This document shows, in pieces, positions 27,433 through 36,307 of a stretch of 64,000 nt of DNA (positions are counted from its first letter, which is position 1; the number at the start of each line of letters is the position of its first letter). The stretch comes from Modicisalibacter coralii. Its GTDB lineage: Bacteria > Pseudomonadota > Gammaproteobacteria > Pseudomonadales > Halomonadaceae. Position numbers and translations under genes: made by a program. The stretch is from NCBI RefSeq assembly GCF_004117855.1, contig NZ_QWBW01000007.1, forward strand, positions 62,517 to 126,516, written 5' to 3'. A model generated the notes under the pieces. That model saw nothing but the letters and a program-made list of their open reading frames with translations, was not told the DNA's origin and did no database searches.

Positions 27433-27712
27433 GCGGCTCGCGTATCGCGACCAGCTGGAAACCCAGATTCTCCAGCAACGCCTCGACATGGCCATGGCCC
27501 TGCGCGACTGGCGCGACGCCACGGCCCCCGTCGACCACGGCTGGGAACGGCTCATGCAGTGGCGAGCGCCGACCCTCGCCGCCTTGGGCATGGTCTCCTG
27601 GCGGGGCCTGCGTCGGCCCCGTTCGACGGGTCGGCTGATACGGCGCCTGATGACCGGACTGCTGCTCGCCAACCGGGTCCGCGCGGTATATCGCTCGATG
27701 CACCGCCACTAG
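27419..27712 (+). CDS. YqjK-like protein
   Basis: 97 aa, overlapping the yqjE-type gene by 14 nt. Starts MNHRERLAYRDQLETQILQQRLDMAMALRDWRDAT and contains a central AAGLGMVSW-like hydrophobic patch and a basic tail. Position as third gene after yqjD and yqjE and the N-terminal helix fit YqjK-like proteins. The function is unknown. Confidence 0.75.
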   Translation: MNHRERLAYRDQLETQILQQRLDMAMALRDWRDATAPVDHGWERLMQWRAPTLAALGMVSWRGLRRPRSTGRLIRRLMTGLLLANRVRAVYRSMHRH

Positions 27713-27843
27713 CCTGCCACGTGGCGATCCCCCGGATCGCCACCCCTACCCGCTCCCCGAACTGTCGCTGCGCCCTCTCCGTCGGATCACACCATAGAGG
27801 AACCGATTGTCGCCTCGCGTGGCCGACACCTTCCCGCGGATGC

Positions 27844-27860
27844 GTTAAGTCCGGCTTAAG
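27844..27860 (+). promoter_or_regulatory. PmrA-like box upstream of PAP2-eptA
   Basis: GTTAAG-TCCGG-CTTAAG closely matches the PmrA (BasR) direct-repeat consensus YTTAAK-N5-YTTAAK, with only the first base off. It lies about 90 nt upstream of the PAP2 start and thus of eptA (pmrC), the classic PmrA target. No pmrAB genes are in this window. Confidence 0.65.
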
Positions 27861-27951
27861 TTAACCGGCGCAGACTCCCTCGCATGTTCGTTGCGGTGCC
27901 CGTTCTCGATACGGGGCCGCCGAGATGTGAATTCGCGGAGCGCGCCCCGTC

Positions 27952-28725
27952 ATGCCCGACCGACCCGACCTTTTCTCGTCTTCGCCGTCTCGCACACGGC
28001 GCGGGCAGGCCGTGCGCCAGCTGATCGTCGCCTGGCTGATCTTTGCCGCGATGATGACCCTGTTCGCCGAACTGGGGGTCGACTTTCGCCTGGCCGATCT
28101 GTGGTACGCCCTGGAGGGTGGCCGCTGGTCCCTCGAACACGCCTGGTGGACCCAGCGGGTCTTGCACGACGCCGGCCGCACGCTGAGCATCTCGATGGGG
28201 GCGGTGCTGATCGTGGCCCTGGTCCTGAGCGGAGTCAGTCCGCGGTGGCGCCGTTGGCGCAGGCCGCTGGGCTATCTGTTCCTGGCGGTCGCCGCCTCGA
28301 CGCTCAGCGTCTCGCTGCTCAAGCAGACGATCAGCATGGACTGCCCCTGGGATCTCGCCCGCTACGGCGGGGATCGCGACTCCATCGGCCTGTTCGCCGC
28401 ACGCCCCGCCGACTACCCGGACACCGCCTGTTTTCCTGCCGGACACGCCAGTGCCGGCTACGCCTGGATCGCGCTGTACTTCTTTTTCGCCCGCGTGGCC
28501 CCGCGCTGGCGCCGTGCCGGCCTCGCCGTCGGCCTGGGACTCGGGCTGGCCTTCGGCATCGCCCAGCAACTGCGCGGCGCGCATTTCCTCTCGCACGATC
28601 TCTGGACCCTGATGATCTGCGTCACCTGGAGTCGCCTGCTGGCCCTCTGGCTGCTGCCGCAGCCCCACCCCGGCCATCGCTTCCGGCCCGCCCATCCCAC
28701 GCTACCGGGAGCCCCCGACACATGA
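27952..28725 (+). CDS. PAP2 superfamily membrane phosphatase
   Basis: 257 aa with about six membrane helices. The three phosphatase motifs are present: KQTISMDCPWD (motif C1), CFPAGHASAGYA (C2, with Ala where Ser of PSGH is usual) and QQLRGAHFLSHDLW (C3, His and Asp). Family members (LpxT, LpxE, PgpB) remove or transfer lipid phosphates on the periplasmic side. The gene overlaps eptA by 4 nt, so it may prepare or balance lipid A phosphate for EptA, or recycle lipid products. Confidence 0.9.
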   Translation: MPDRPDLFSSSPSRTRRGQAVRQLIVAWLIFAAMMTLFAELGVDFRLADLWYALEGGRWSLEHAWWTQRVLHDAGRTLSISMGAVLIVALVLSGVSPRWRRWRRPLGYLFLAVAASTLSVSLLKQTISMDCPWDLARYGGDRDSIGLFAARPADYPDTACFPAGHASAGYAWIALYFFFARVAPRWRRAGLAVGLGLGLAFGIAQQLRGAHFLSHDLWTLMICVTWSRLLALWLLPQPHPGHRFRPAHPTLPGAPDT

Positions 28726-30365
28726 CCTCGTTCGTTTGGCTGTACCGAAACCTGGATCGCCGACTGCCACGCCCGACCCTGAGCAGCGAACGCCTGACCC
28801 TGATCGTCGCCCTGGCCTTCACGTTCTTCTACAACGGGGCGTTCTGGCACGGTGCCACGGCCGACCTCGACCTTTCCGCGCCGAACGGCTGGCTGACCCT
28901 GATCGGCTACGCCGTGGTCCTCACCGGCCTGCAATATGTCGTCTTCCTGCTGGGCGTCGCCCGCTGGAACGTCAAGCCTTTGCTCAGCGTACTGATCCTG
29001 ATCGCCGCGGCGGTCAGCTACTTCACATCGACCTATGGCACCTACTTCGATACCACGATGATCGACAACGTGGCGCAGACCGATGTCGCCGAGGCCAGCG
29101 AGCTGATGACGCCGGGCTTCGTTCTGCATCTGGTGCTCTACGGGGTCCTGCCGGTACTGCTGGTGTGGCGGGTGCGCGTGCCACGACAAACCTGGAAACG
29201 TCGGCTCGGCGGGCGCCTCGCCTACCTCGCCTCCACGGCGGTCGTGCTGGTGGCGGCGATCCTGCTCGGCTATTCGCACCTGTCGCCACTGATGCGCAAC
29301 CACAAGGAGCTGCGCTATCTGGTCACGCCCGGCAACTATCTGGTCTCCTCCGGTCGGGTACTGGCCGACTCCCACGAAACCGGTCCGCAACAGCGCCTGC
29401 CGCTCGGCGAGGACGCCACCCGCGACGTCCACTCGGGCAAGCCGAGACTGCTGGTGATCGTGGTCGGCGAGACGCTACGGGCCGCCAACTGGGGGCTGGA
29501 TGGCTACCAACGCCAGACCACGCCCCACCTCGCCAAACGCGACCTGGTCAACTATTCGGACGTGCGTTCCTGCGGCACGAGTACCGCGGTCTCGGTGCCC
29601 TGCCTGTTCTCGCCCTGGGGGCGTGACGACTACGACGCCGACGCCATCGCCTCGCACCAATCGCTGCTCGACATTCTTCAGCACACCGGCATCGACGTCA
29701 CCTGGATCGACAACCAGTCGGGCTGCAAGGGCGTCTGCGACGGCGTCGACAGCGTATCGATCGGTGCCGACGCCTATCCCCGATGGTGCGACGGCGGCCG
29801 CTGCCTCGACGAAGCCCTGGTCGAGGCGCTGAGACGCCGGCTCGACGGCCAGCCCCACGACCGGGTGATCGTGCTGCATCAGCTGGGCAACCACGGTCCC
29901 AGCTACTTCGAACGCTACCCGCCGGCCTACCGGCACTTCACGCCCGAATGCCGGGACCCCGACCTCAGTCAGTGCGAGGCGCGGACGATCGTCAACGCCT
30001 ACGACAATGCCGCGCTCTACACCGATCACGTACTGGATGCGCTGATCGGCACCCTGCAGGCTCAGAGCAGCTACGACAGCTCGCTGATCTACCTCTCCGA
30101 TCACGGCGAGTCACTCGGCGAACACGGCCTTTACCTGCACGGGCTGCCGTATGCCATCGCCCCCGACGAGCAGACCCATGTGCCGATGATCTGGTGGCTC
30201 TCGGCGGGATTCCGCCAGGCACTAGGCATCGACGAACAGTGCCTCGAGGCCGACGCCGGCGCGCCGCACAGCCAGGCCAACCTGTTCCATACCGTGCTCG
30301 GGATCAGCGACGTGAAGACTCGCGTCTATCGTCCCGAACTCGACCTGAGCCGAGCCTGCCGATGA
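28722..30365 (+). CDS. eptA: Lipid A phosphoethanolamine transferase, EptA/MCR family
   Basis: 547 aa. Five N-terminal membrane helices (to about residue 185) are followed by a periplasmic sulfatase-fold domain. The zinc/catalytic residues are visible: Glu in VIVVGETLRAANWGLDGY, the phosphoryl-accepting Thr in RSCGTSTAVSVPC, and Asp-His in IYLSDHGESLGEHGLYLHG. Conserved cysteines form the expected pairs (CGTS...VPC, SGCKGVC, WCDGGRC). It adds phosphoethanolamine to lipid A, lowering negative charge. ATGA overlap with the PAP2 gene; a PmrA-like box lies upstream. Confidence 0.95.
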   Translation: MTSFVWLYRNLDRRLPRPTLSSERLTLIVALAFTFFYNGAFWHGATADLDLSAPNGWLTLIGYAVVLTGLQYVVFLLGVARWNVKPLLSVLILIAAAVSYFTSTYGTYFDTTMIDNVAQTDVAEASELMTPGFVLHLVLYGVLPVLLVWRVRVPRQTWKRRLGGRLAYLASTAVVLVAAILLGYSHLSPLMRNHKELRYLVTPGNYLVSSGRVLADSHETGPQQRLPLGEDATRDVHSGKPRLLVIVVGETLRAANWGLDGYQRQTTPHLAKRDLVNYSDVRSCGTSTAVSVPCLFSPWGRDDYDADAIASHQSLLDILQHTGIDVTWIDNQSGCKGVCDGVDSVSIGADAYPRWCDGGRCLDEALVEALRRRLDGQPHDRVIVLHQLGNHGPSYFERYPPAYRHFTPECRDPDLSQCEARTIVNAYDNAALYTDHVLDALIGTLQAQSSYDSSLIYLSDHGESLGEHGLYLHGLPYAIAPDEQTHVPMIWWLSAGFRQALGIDEQCLEADAGAPHSQANLFHTVLGISDVKTRVYRPELDLSRACR

Positions 30366-30628
30366 GCGCAACGCGTCCCACGGTCGGCCAGCCTCCGGCA
30401 AACCAGCGAGGTTTCGACATGGCGATACCGAGACTCCTTCACCGTCTTGCGGCGCGCTTCGAGCGCCTCGCCGAGCGTCTCCTGCTGCTCGACATCGGCG
30501 TGCTGCTGGGTCAGCTGCTCGCCGTGCTGCTGATCCTGCCCTTCGCCATGCTGCTCGGCCTGGGCCGGGCCACGCGCTGGCTGTATCGTCGCCGCTCGCG
30601 CAAGGTCCCGCGCCCGCTCAGACGCTGA
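30362..30628 (+). CDS. Small membrane protein following eptA
   Basis: 88 aa if begun at the ATG overlapping the eptA stop (ATGA). A second ATG at 30419 has a GAGG site 8 nt ahead and gives 69 aa (MAIPRLLHRLAARFERLAERLL). Both contain one hydrophobic stretch (LLLLDIGVLLGQLLAVLLILPFAMLLG) and a strongly basic end (RRRSRKVPRPLRR). I do not recognise it. A basic single-span peptide in an eptA operon might regulate the enzyme or the sensor, but that is conjecture. Confidence 0.6.
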   Translation: MSATRPTVGQPPANQRGFDMAIPRLLHRLAARFERLAERLLLLDIGVLLGQLLAVLLILPFAMLLGLGRATRWLYRRRSRKVPRPLRR

Positions 30629-30629
30629 G

Positions 30630-32489
30630 TCAACGGGCGTAGAACCGGCGCATCGTCTGCATCGCCGCCTGCACGGCCGGTGACACCTGCTCCTCGAGCG
30701 GCTCGAGACGGCGATCGACGACCTTCCAGTCACCGGCGCCGTCGATCACCGTGATCCGGTCGTCCTCGATGATCGCGGTATCCAGATAGCTGCTGGCCGT
30801 GACCCAGTCGTGATCCAGCCCGGGGTCGAGCAGGTCGCGGCCCTGGCTGTAGTCGTCGACGGGATTGCGACACCCCAGGGCGTGGCGCATCAGCATCGGT
30901 ACCACGTCGAGATGACTGGTCATGCCCTCGACCTCGCCGGGTTCGACGCCGGGGCCGTGGAGGAGCATCGGCACCTGGGTCTGCGGCGGCGCGAAATGGC
31001 TGTTGTGTCCCCAGTAGTTGTCGCCGAAATCGTCGAAGGATTCGCCGTGGTCGCCGGTGATCACCAGCAGGGTGTCGTCCCACTCGCCGTGGCGCTTGAG
31101 ATCCTCGATGACCCGCGCGATGCGCCGGTCGACGTTGTAGACGGCGTTGCGGTGCAGGTTGAAGTACGGCGCGGGATCGGTGTTCGGCCCCAGGGCCAGG
31201 TAGTCCATGTGCGCCGCCGAGGGCGTGAAGGGGGTCTCGCCGCCCTCGGGCACGCTGTAGCCGTGCGGGGCGTCGTAGAACAGCATGCCGAACCACGGCC
31301 GTCCCGCGTCGTCCTCGCGACGCCGGGCCTGCCAGTCGAGCCAGTGGCGGGTCATCTGCCGGTCGCGTTCGGCCGGCGTATCCCCCGACGGCGCCGACGG
31401 CAGCTCCGGCACGGAGGCGAAGATCGAACGGTCGAAACCCACGCTGTCCAGGCTCGCCGAGGCGAAGATGCCCAGCCGATAATCCTGGGCCTGCAACTGC
31501 TCGATGAGCAGCGACGGCGTCTGCGAGTTCTCCAGGCGATGGTAGTAGTTGCCGGTGAGTCCGTAGAACAGGCTCATCACCCCGGTGCGCGTGCTGTTGC
31601 CGCCACTGAAGTGATGCCGGTAGCGGCGCCCCTCCCCCTCCAGTTCACTCAGGATCCGTGGCGTGATCTCCGGACCGACCTCGTCGTGCCGCCAGGTATC
31701 CACCAGGATCACCATCACGTTGGGCGGCGAAGTGCCGGGATCGCACTGCAACGGTGCCTTCGGCCAGTCGATGTCGTCCGGGGCGTCGTGAACGATATCG
31801 GCACGCGCGGCACGCATCGCCCGCGGATCGAGCCAGCCGTGCGCCTTCATGAAGCCCTTGGCGGTGGCCGGGAACAGCAGCGGGAAGATGTTGACCTGCT
31901 GGGTCACGCTGCGCTGGTAGCGCGCATCGGCGACGATGTGGATCGCATGACTGGCCAGCAGCGCGACGACGAGGACGCCGACGCTCCGCCACAGCGGCAG
32001 CCGGCGAACGCCATCCGCGCGCAGCAGGCGCCGGGCCAGCCAGCTCTCGACGAGCAGCAGCCCCGTCACCACCCCGGCGACGATCAGCCAGGTCGAGCCA
32101 GTGAAGCTGAAGATCTCGCCGTTCTTGTCGTCGAGGAACAGCGAGACCATGAAGTGGTTGATGTGAAAGCGATACTGGGCGAACACCACGGTGTCGACCA
32201 GCATCAGCGCCAGGCCCGCCGCGGCCAGCACGGCGGCTGGCAGCCACAGCACGCGGCGGGGCAGCACCAGCCCCAGGACGGCCAGTACCAGCCAGGCCAG
32301 CAGCACCAGCAGGCCGAAATGACCGACCCAGGTGACGATCAGATAGGCGATGCCCATCGGGTCGTGGGGCACCGCCAGAAACGGGGTATAGCGCAGGGCG
32401 ATCAGCCACACCGCGACCAGGTTGATCAGCGCAAAGGCCAGGGTGCCACGCAGACGTCGGCGGTAACCAGCGAGGAATGTCAGGGTCAT
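30630..32489 (-). CDS. yejM: YejM/PbgA (LapC)-type membrane sulfatase-fold protein
   Basis: 619 aa. Five N-terminal membrane helices (about 1-190) lead to the linker QQVNIFPLLFPATAKGFMKAHGW, the PbgA interfacial segment with its LPLFxPxTAxxF-like core. The periplasmic sulfatase-like domain follows (PNVMVILVDTWRHDEV, GNSTRTGVMSLFYG, LLVITGDHGESF). In enterics this essential protein senses lipopolysaccharide and restrains LpxC breakdown via LapB. It is convergent with the eptA operon, 2 nt away. The start has no strong ribosome-binding site. Confidence 0.92.
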   Translation of the reverse strand: MTLTFLAGYRRRLRGTLAFALINLVAVWLIALRYTPFLAVPHDPMGIAYLIVTWVGHFGLLVLLAWLVLAVLGLVLPRRVLWLPAAVLAAAGLALMLVDTVVFAQYRFHINHFMVSLFLDDKNGEIFSFTGSTWLIVAGVVTGLLLVESWLARRLLRADGVRRLPLWRSVGVLVVALLASHAIHIVADARYQRSVTQQVNIFPLLFPATAKGFMKAHGWLDPRAMRAARADIVHDAPDDIDWPKAPLQCDPGTSPPNVMVILVDTWRHDEVGPEITPRILSELEGEGRRYRHHFSGGNSTRTGVMSLFYGLTGNYYHRLENSQTPSLLIEQLQAQDYRLGIFASASLDSVGFDRSIFASVPELPSAPSGDTPAERDRQMTRHWLDWQARRREDDAGRPWFGMLFYDAPHGYSVPEGGETPFTPSAAHMDYLALGPNTDPAPYFNLHRNAVYNVDRRIARVIEDLKRHGEWDDTLLVITGDHGESFDDFGDNYWGHNSHFAPPQTQVPMLLHGPGVEPGEVEGMTSHLDVVPMLMRHALGCRNPVDDYSQGRDLLDPGLDHDWVTASSYLDTAIIEDDRITVIDGAGDWKVVDRRLEPLEEQVSPAVQAAMQTMRRFYAR

Positions 32490-32622
32490 GAAGCGGTAAC
32501 ACGATTGACTCGAAAGGCGCGTAGTATGTCACGCCCTCCGGGCGATGCACACGGACCGCCATCGACCGCTGCGCCCGGTACCGCTTTTCCCGACCCTCGC
32601 TCGCCCGGCGTCGTCGACCGCG

Positions 32623-33927
32623 TCAGGCCTCGCGGGCGAGCCGTACCCCGGAAAAGGCCCAGCGCGCGTGGGGCGCAAAGAAATTACGATAGGTCACCCG
32701 CTGGTGCGCCTGCGGTGTCGCGCAGCAACCTCCGCGCAGGACCATCTGCCCCGACATGAACTTGCCATTGTATTCGCCGAGACTCCCCGGCAGGGGTCGA
32801 AAGCCCGGATAGGGTCGATAGGCGCTGCCCGTCCACTCCCAGACGTCACCGAACAGCTGGCCCGGCCGGTGCGGTGTTGGCACCGCGGCCATCGGCTGAA
32901 GGTGGTCCTGCTCGACGAAATTGCCTGCCAGTGCCGCGTCGCGGGCGGCGATTTCCCATTCGGCCTCGTCGGGCAGCCGCGCACCCGCCCAGCGGGCATA
33001 GGCATCGGCCTCGAAGAAGCTCACGTGGCATACCGGCGCCGCGGGATCCAGCGCTCGCAGCCCGCCGAGCGTCATGTGCCACCAGGCACCATCCTGCTTC
33101 CGCCAGTAGAGCGGCGCCTGCCAGCCGGCGGCGTTGACCTGCTGCCAGCCGTCCGCGAGCCAGTGATCGGGCCGCCGGTAGCCGCCGTCCTCGATGAAGG
33201 CCAGGAATTCGCCGTTGGTCACCGGCCGGCTGGCCAGCTCGAAGGCCTCGAGAAAGCGCCGGTGGCGCGGCGTCTCGTTATCGAAGGCGAAGCCGTCCTC
33301 GTGCGGGGCGTGGCCAATGTGGTGCAGGCCGGCGGGATAGCCCAGCCACTCGACGGGACCCGGGTCGGCAGACGGGCATGTGGCGAGATCGTCGCGATAC
33401 ACCGGGTCGAGGGGGCTCTGGGCCAGGATGTGCTTGATGTCCATCAGCAGCAGTTCCTGATGTTGCTGCTCGTGGTGCAGGCCCAGCTCGACCCGACGCA
33501 GGATCTCGTCCAGATGCTCGGTAGGCGGCGCTTCCAGAAGCTCGCCCATGGCTTGGTCGACGTGAGCCCGATAACGGTATACATCGGCCACCGTGGGGCG
33601 GGAGATCACCCCGCGCCGCGGCCGCGGAAACGGCGTGCCGTGGGTCTCGTAATAGGAGTTGAAGAGAAAGTCGTAGGCCGGGTCGAGGGTGCGGTAGCCG
33701 GCCAGGAAGGGCGTCAGGAGGAAGGCCTCGAAGAACCAGCTGACGTGGGCCAGATGCCACTTGGGCGGGCTGACGTCGGGCATGCTCTGCACGACGTGAT
33801 CCTCGGTCTCGAGGGGCGCGCAGATCGCTTCGCTGGCCGCGCGGACACGCTGATAGCGGCGCAGCCACTCCTTGAGGTGACGATTTTCCAGGGTATCGCC
33901 ATCGAGGCGCCGGGCGGTGGAAGGCAT
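32623..33927 (-). CDS. egtB: Ergothioneine biosynthesis sulfoxide synthase EgtB
   Basis: 434 aa with AGGAG 7 nt before the ATG. The N-terminal DinB-type domain carries the iron-binding histidines in KWHLAHVSWFFE and GLHHEQQHQELLLMDIKH. The C-terminal formylglycine-generating-enzyme fold has GEFLAFIEDGGYRRP, LPDEAEWEIAARD, GDVWEWTGSAY and the final VLRGGCCATP...VTYRNFF. It joins cysteine-type thiols to hercynine. The usual partner EgtD (histidine trimethylase) is not adjacent, so hercynine must come from elsewhere in the genome. Confidence 0.95.
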   Translation of the reverse strand: MPSTARRLDGDTLENRHLKEWLRRYQRVRAASEAICAPLETEDHVVQSMPDVSPPKWHLAHVSWFFEAFLLTPFLAGYRTLDPAYDFLFNSYYETHGTPFPRPRRGVISRPTVADVYRYRAHVDQAMGELLEAPPTEHLDEILRRVELGLHHEQQHQELLLMDIKHILAQSPLDPVYRDDLATCPSADPGPVEWLGYPAGLHHIGHAPHEDGFAFDNETPRHRRFLEAFELASRPVTNGEFLAFIEDGGYRRPDHWLADGWQQVNAAGWQAPLYWRKQDGAWWHMTLGGLRALDPAAPVCHVSFFEADAYARWAGARLPDEAEWEIAARDAALAGNFVEQDHLQPMAAVPTPHRPGQLFGDVWEWTGSAYRPYPGFRPLPGSLGEYNGKFMSGQMVLRGGCCATPQAHQRVTYRNFFAPHARWAFSGVRLAREA

Positions 33928-34056
33928 GGTGACGCTCCTGTCGGGGGATTCATCCGTGAAGGATCGCTGCTCACTCAGCGTAGGTGCTCGTCATGGACCT
34001 TCAAGCCATGCCCTCAGCCCGCAGTAATCCGCTCCCCCATGAGCGCGCGGACGAGA

Positions 34057-34461
34057 TCAGTGGCCGCGTGCCGCGCGCAGCTGCGTCTCGAGCGGCTCCG
34101 GCGCCGCGCCGGACAATCGCACCACGGGCACGCCCGCCTCGCCCAGGGCGTCGCGGGTCGCGCTGTCGAACATGGCGAGCGTCGCCGGGTCGTCATGCAC
34201 CACGGCGACCACGCCATGCCGACGGGCCAGCGACGCGGCCTCGCTCGGGTAATGGACGCGCACGCCTTCCACCTCGGTGCCGTGGTTCCAGGGCTCGTCG
34301 TCGATCACCGCCACCGCCGTGTAGCGTCTCGAGGCGGCGATGCGTGCCAGCAGCCGGTAGCTCGCGTAGCCCAGACCGCAGACGATCAGCGCCTGGCGGT
34401 CGCCGCGGTCACGACGACCCAGGCGGCCCAGCACCCTCAAGCGCTTGCCGATCCGCCTCAT
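34057..34461 (-). CDS. Small Rossmann-type (CoA-binding-like) protein
   Basis: 134 aa from the ATG at 34461 (GGAAGGA about 10 nt upstream). The longer open frame upstream overlaps the flavoprotein gene and is a shadow. It has a basic N-terminus, then ALIVCGLGYASYRLLARIAASRRYTAVAVIDDEPWNHGTEVEGVRVHYPSEAASL and VVAVVHDDPATLAMFDSATRDAL. That is the layout of the nucleotide-binding domain found at the start of FlaA1/EpsC sugar-epimerase-type and CoA-binding_3 proteins. No catalytic domain is attached, so it may be a stand-alone sensor. Confidence 0.6.
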   Translation of the reverse strand: MRRIGKRLRVLGRLGRRDRGDRQALIVCGLGYASYRLLARIAASRRYTAVAVIDDEPWNHGTEVEGVRVHYPSEAASLARRHGVVAVVHDDPATLAMFDSATRDALGEAGVPVVRLSGAAPEPLETQLRAARGH

Positions 34462-34501
34462 AAGCGCCCGTCCTTCCCGGAGCGCGCCGTTGCCCGCCCC
34501 C

Positions 34502-35695
34502 TCACAGCGCCAGCCCGCAGGCCACGCCCGAGGCCCAGGCCCACTGGAAGTTGTAACCACCCAGCTCGCCGGTGACATCGAGCACCTCGCCGATGAAGCG
34601 CAGTTGCGGCAGCTCGCGAACCGCGAAGGTCTTCGACGACAGGGCCCGGGTATCCACGCCGCCCAGGGTGACCTCGGCGGTGCGCCAGCCCTCGGTGCCG
34701 GCGGGCTTGATCGACCAGCGGTTGAGGCGTTCGCCCCAGGCCTCGAGCTGGGCGTTGGAAGCCTCGGCGAGCACACCGTCGTCGCCGTGCCATTCGATCA
34801 GTGCCTGGGCCAGCCGCCGGGGCAGACGTTCCGCCAGCCAGCTCGACACGTGGCGGCGCGGGGTGGCCTCGCGGGCCTCGCGCAGCGCCGCGAAGGCGTC
34901 GACACCGGGCAACAGGTCGATGTCGAGGGCGTCGCCCGGCTGCCAGTGACTGGAGAGCTGCAGCATCGCCGGCCCGGAGAGGCCGCGATGGGTGAACAGC
35001 AGCGGCTCGCGGTAGCGCCCGTTCCGGCAGCGCGCCTCCACCTCGCAGGCGACACCGGACAGCGCGGCGGCGCGCGCCTTCCATTGCGAGGTCAAAGTGA
35101 ACGGCACCAGGGCGGCACGAGTCTCGGTCACCGCCAGGCCGAACGAGCGGGCCACGTCGTAGCCGAAACCAGTGGCGCCCATGGTGGGGATCGACAGCCC
35201 GCCAGTGGCGATCACCACCGCGCCGGTGTCGAGGGTTCCCGCCGACGTGGTCAGTCGCATCCCGTCGCCATGGCGCTCGACGCGCTCGATCGTCGTCGCG
35301 AGCTGGATGTCCACGCCCGCCCAGTCGCATTCGGTGAGCAGCATGTCGAGGATCGGGCGCGACGAGTCGGCGCAGAACAACTGGCCCGGCGCCTTCTCGA
35401 CCGGCTCGATGCCGTGACGTTCGACCAGTTCGAGAAAATGCTCGGGGCGGTAGCGCTTGAGTGCCGAGATGCAGAAATGCGGGTTCTGCGAGAAGAAGTT
35501 GTGCGGCCCGGTGTCCATGTTGGTGAAATTGCAGCGCCCGCCGCCGGACATCAGGATCTTCCTGCCGGGCTTGCTGGCGTGGTCGAGCACACGCACGCGC
35601 CGCCCGGCGTAACCGGCGGTCAGGGCGCACATCAGGCCGGCGGCACCGGCGCCGACGACCACCACATCGGGATTGGGACAGCTCCTGGCGCTCAT
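34502..35695 (-). CDS. HI0933 family FAD-dependent oxidoreductase (YhiN-like)
   Basis: 397 aa with GGAG 7 nt before the ATG. The FAD-binding GAGAAGLMCALTAG motif starts at residue 15. The family signature KPGRKILMSGGGRCNFTN follows near 42, then VVIATGGLSIPTMGATGFGYDVARSFG and the C-terminal GEVLDVTGELGGYNFQWAWASG. HI0933/YhiN proteins are conserved flavoproteins of uncertain role. Confidence 0.94.
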   Translation of the reverse strand: MSARSCPNPDVVVVGAGAAGLMCALTAGYAGRRVRVLDHASKPGRKILMSGGGRCNFTNMDTGPHNFFSQNPHFCISALKRYRPEHFLELVERHGIEPVEKAPGQLFCADSSRPILDMLLTECDWAGVDIQLATTIERVERHGDGMRLTTSAGTLDTGAVVIATGGLSIPTMGATGFGYDVARSFGLAVTETRAALVPFTLTSQWKARAAALSGVACEVEARCRNGRYREPLLFTHRGLSGPAMLQLSSHWQPGDALDIDLLPGVDAFAALREAREATPRRHVSSWLAERLPRRLAQALIEWHGDDGVLAEASNAQLEAWGERLNRWSIKPAGTEGWRTAEVTLGGVDTRALSSKTFAVRELPQLRFIGEVLDVTGELGGYNFQWAWASGVACGLAL

Positions 35696-35881
35696 CCGAG
35701 GACTCCGGGGTCATGGCGTGACGAGGCCGGCATTCTACCAGCCCCGCCGCGTCGCGACAGCGCGGCATGTCTTTCGCGGCCTGAGCGCCGCGCCCGCGTT
35801 CGGGCCCAACGGCGGCGGCGGTCGATGCCCGAGCGCAGACGCTCTGCTACGCTCAATGAAACCTCGCCAGGAGTCGTCATC

Positions 35882-36304
35882 ATGCTCGAGATGATCACCG
35901 CCCCAGCGCCGCATGTCGTCGCCCTGCGCCTGAGCGGTCGACTCGACGCCAGCGAACTTCAGAAGGCGATCGACGCCATCGAGGCCGCCAAGCAGGACCA
36001 TCCCCGGGTCAGCCTCTACACCGAACTCGATGCCCTGCGCTGGATGACCGCCTCTGCGCTGCTGCGCGACCTGGGCTACGGCCTGACCCAGGTCGGCCAG
36101 CTCAGTCACTTCCATCGCGCCGCGGCGGTGTCCGACCATCTGTGGATGCGCCCGCTGGCCGCGCTGGAGAACCACCTCTTCAAGCCGCTGGAAGTTCGCG
36201 TCTTCTCCAACGACCACAAGCACGAGGCCATGGCCTGGGTCTGCGAACTGCCCGACGGCCAGGCCGGCCAGGAAACGCCGCCGACCTCGCGGCAGGCGGG
36301 CTGA
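35882..36304 (+). CDS. SpoIIAA-like (STAS/DUF3478) protein
   Basis: 140 aa with AGGAG 9 nt upstream of the ATG. The fold-specific run RLSGRLDASELQKAIDAIEAAKQDHPRVSLYTELDALRWMTASALLRDLGYGL and the C-terminal HLWMRPLAALENHLFKPLEVRVFSNDHKHEAMAWV match SpoIIAA-like proteins. They bind small hydrophobic ligands rather than acting as anti-sigma antagonists. Convergent with and 3 nt from the next minus-strand gene. Confidence 0.85.
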   Translation: MLEMITAPAPHVVALRLSGRLDASELQKAIDAIEAAKQDHPRVSLYTELDALRWMTASALLRDLGYGLTQVGQLSHFHRAAAVSDHLWMRPLAALENHLFKPLEVRVFSNDHKHEAMAWVCELPDGQAGQETPPTSRQAG

Positions 36305-36307
36305 CCG

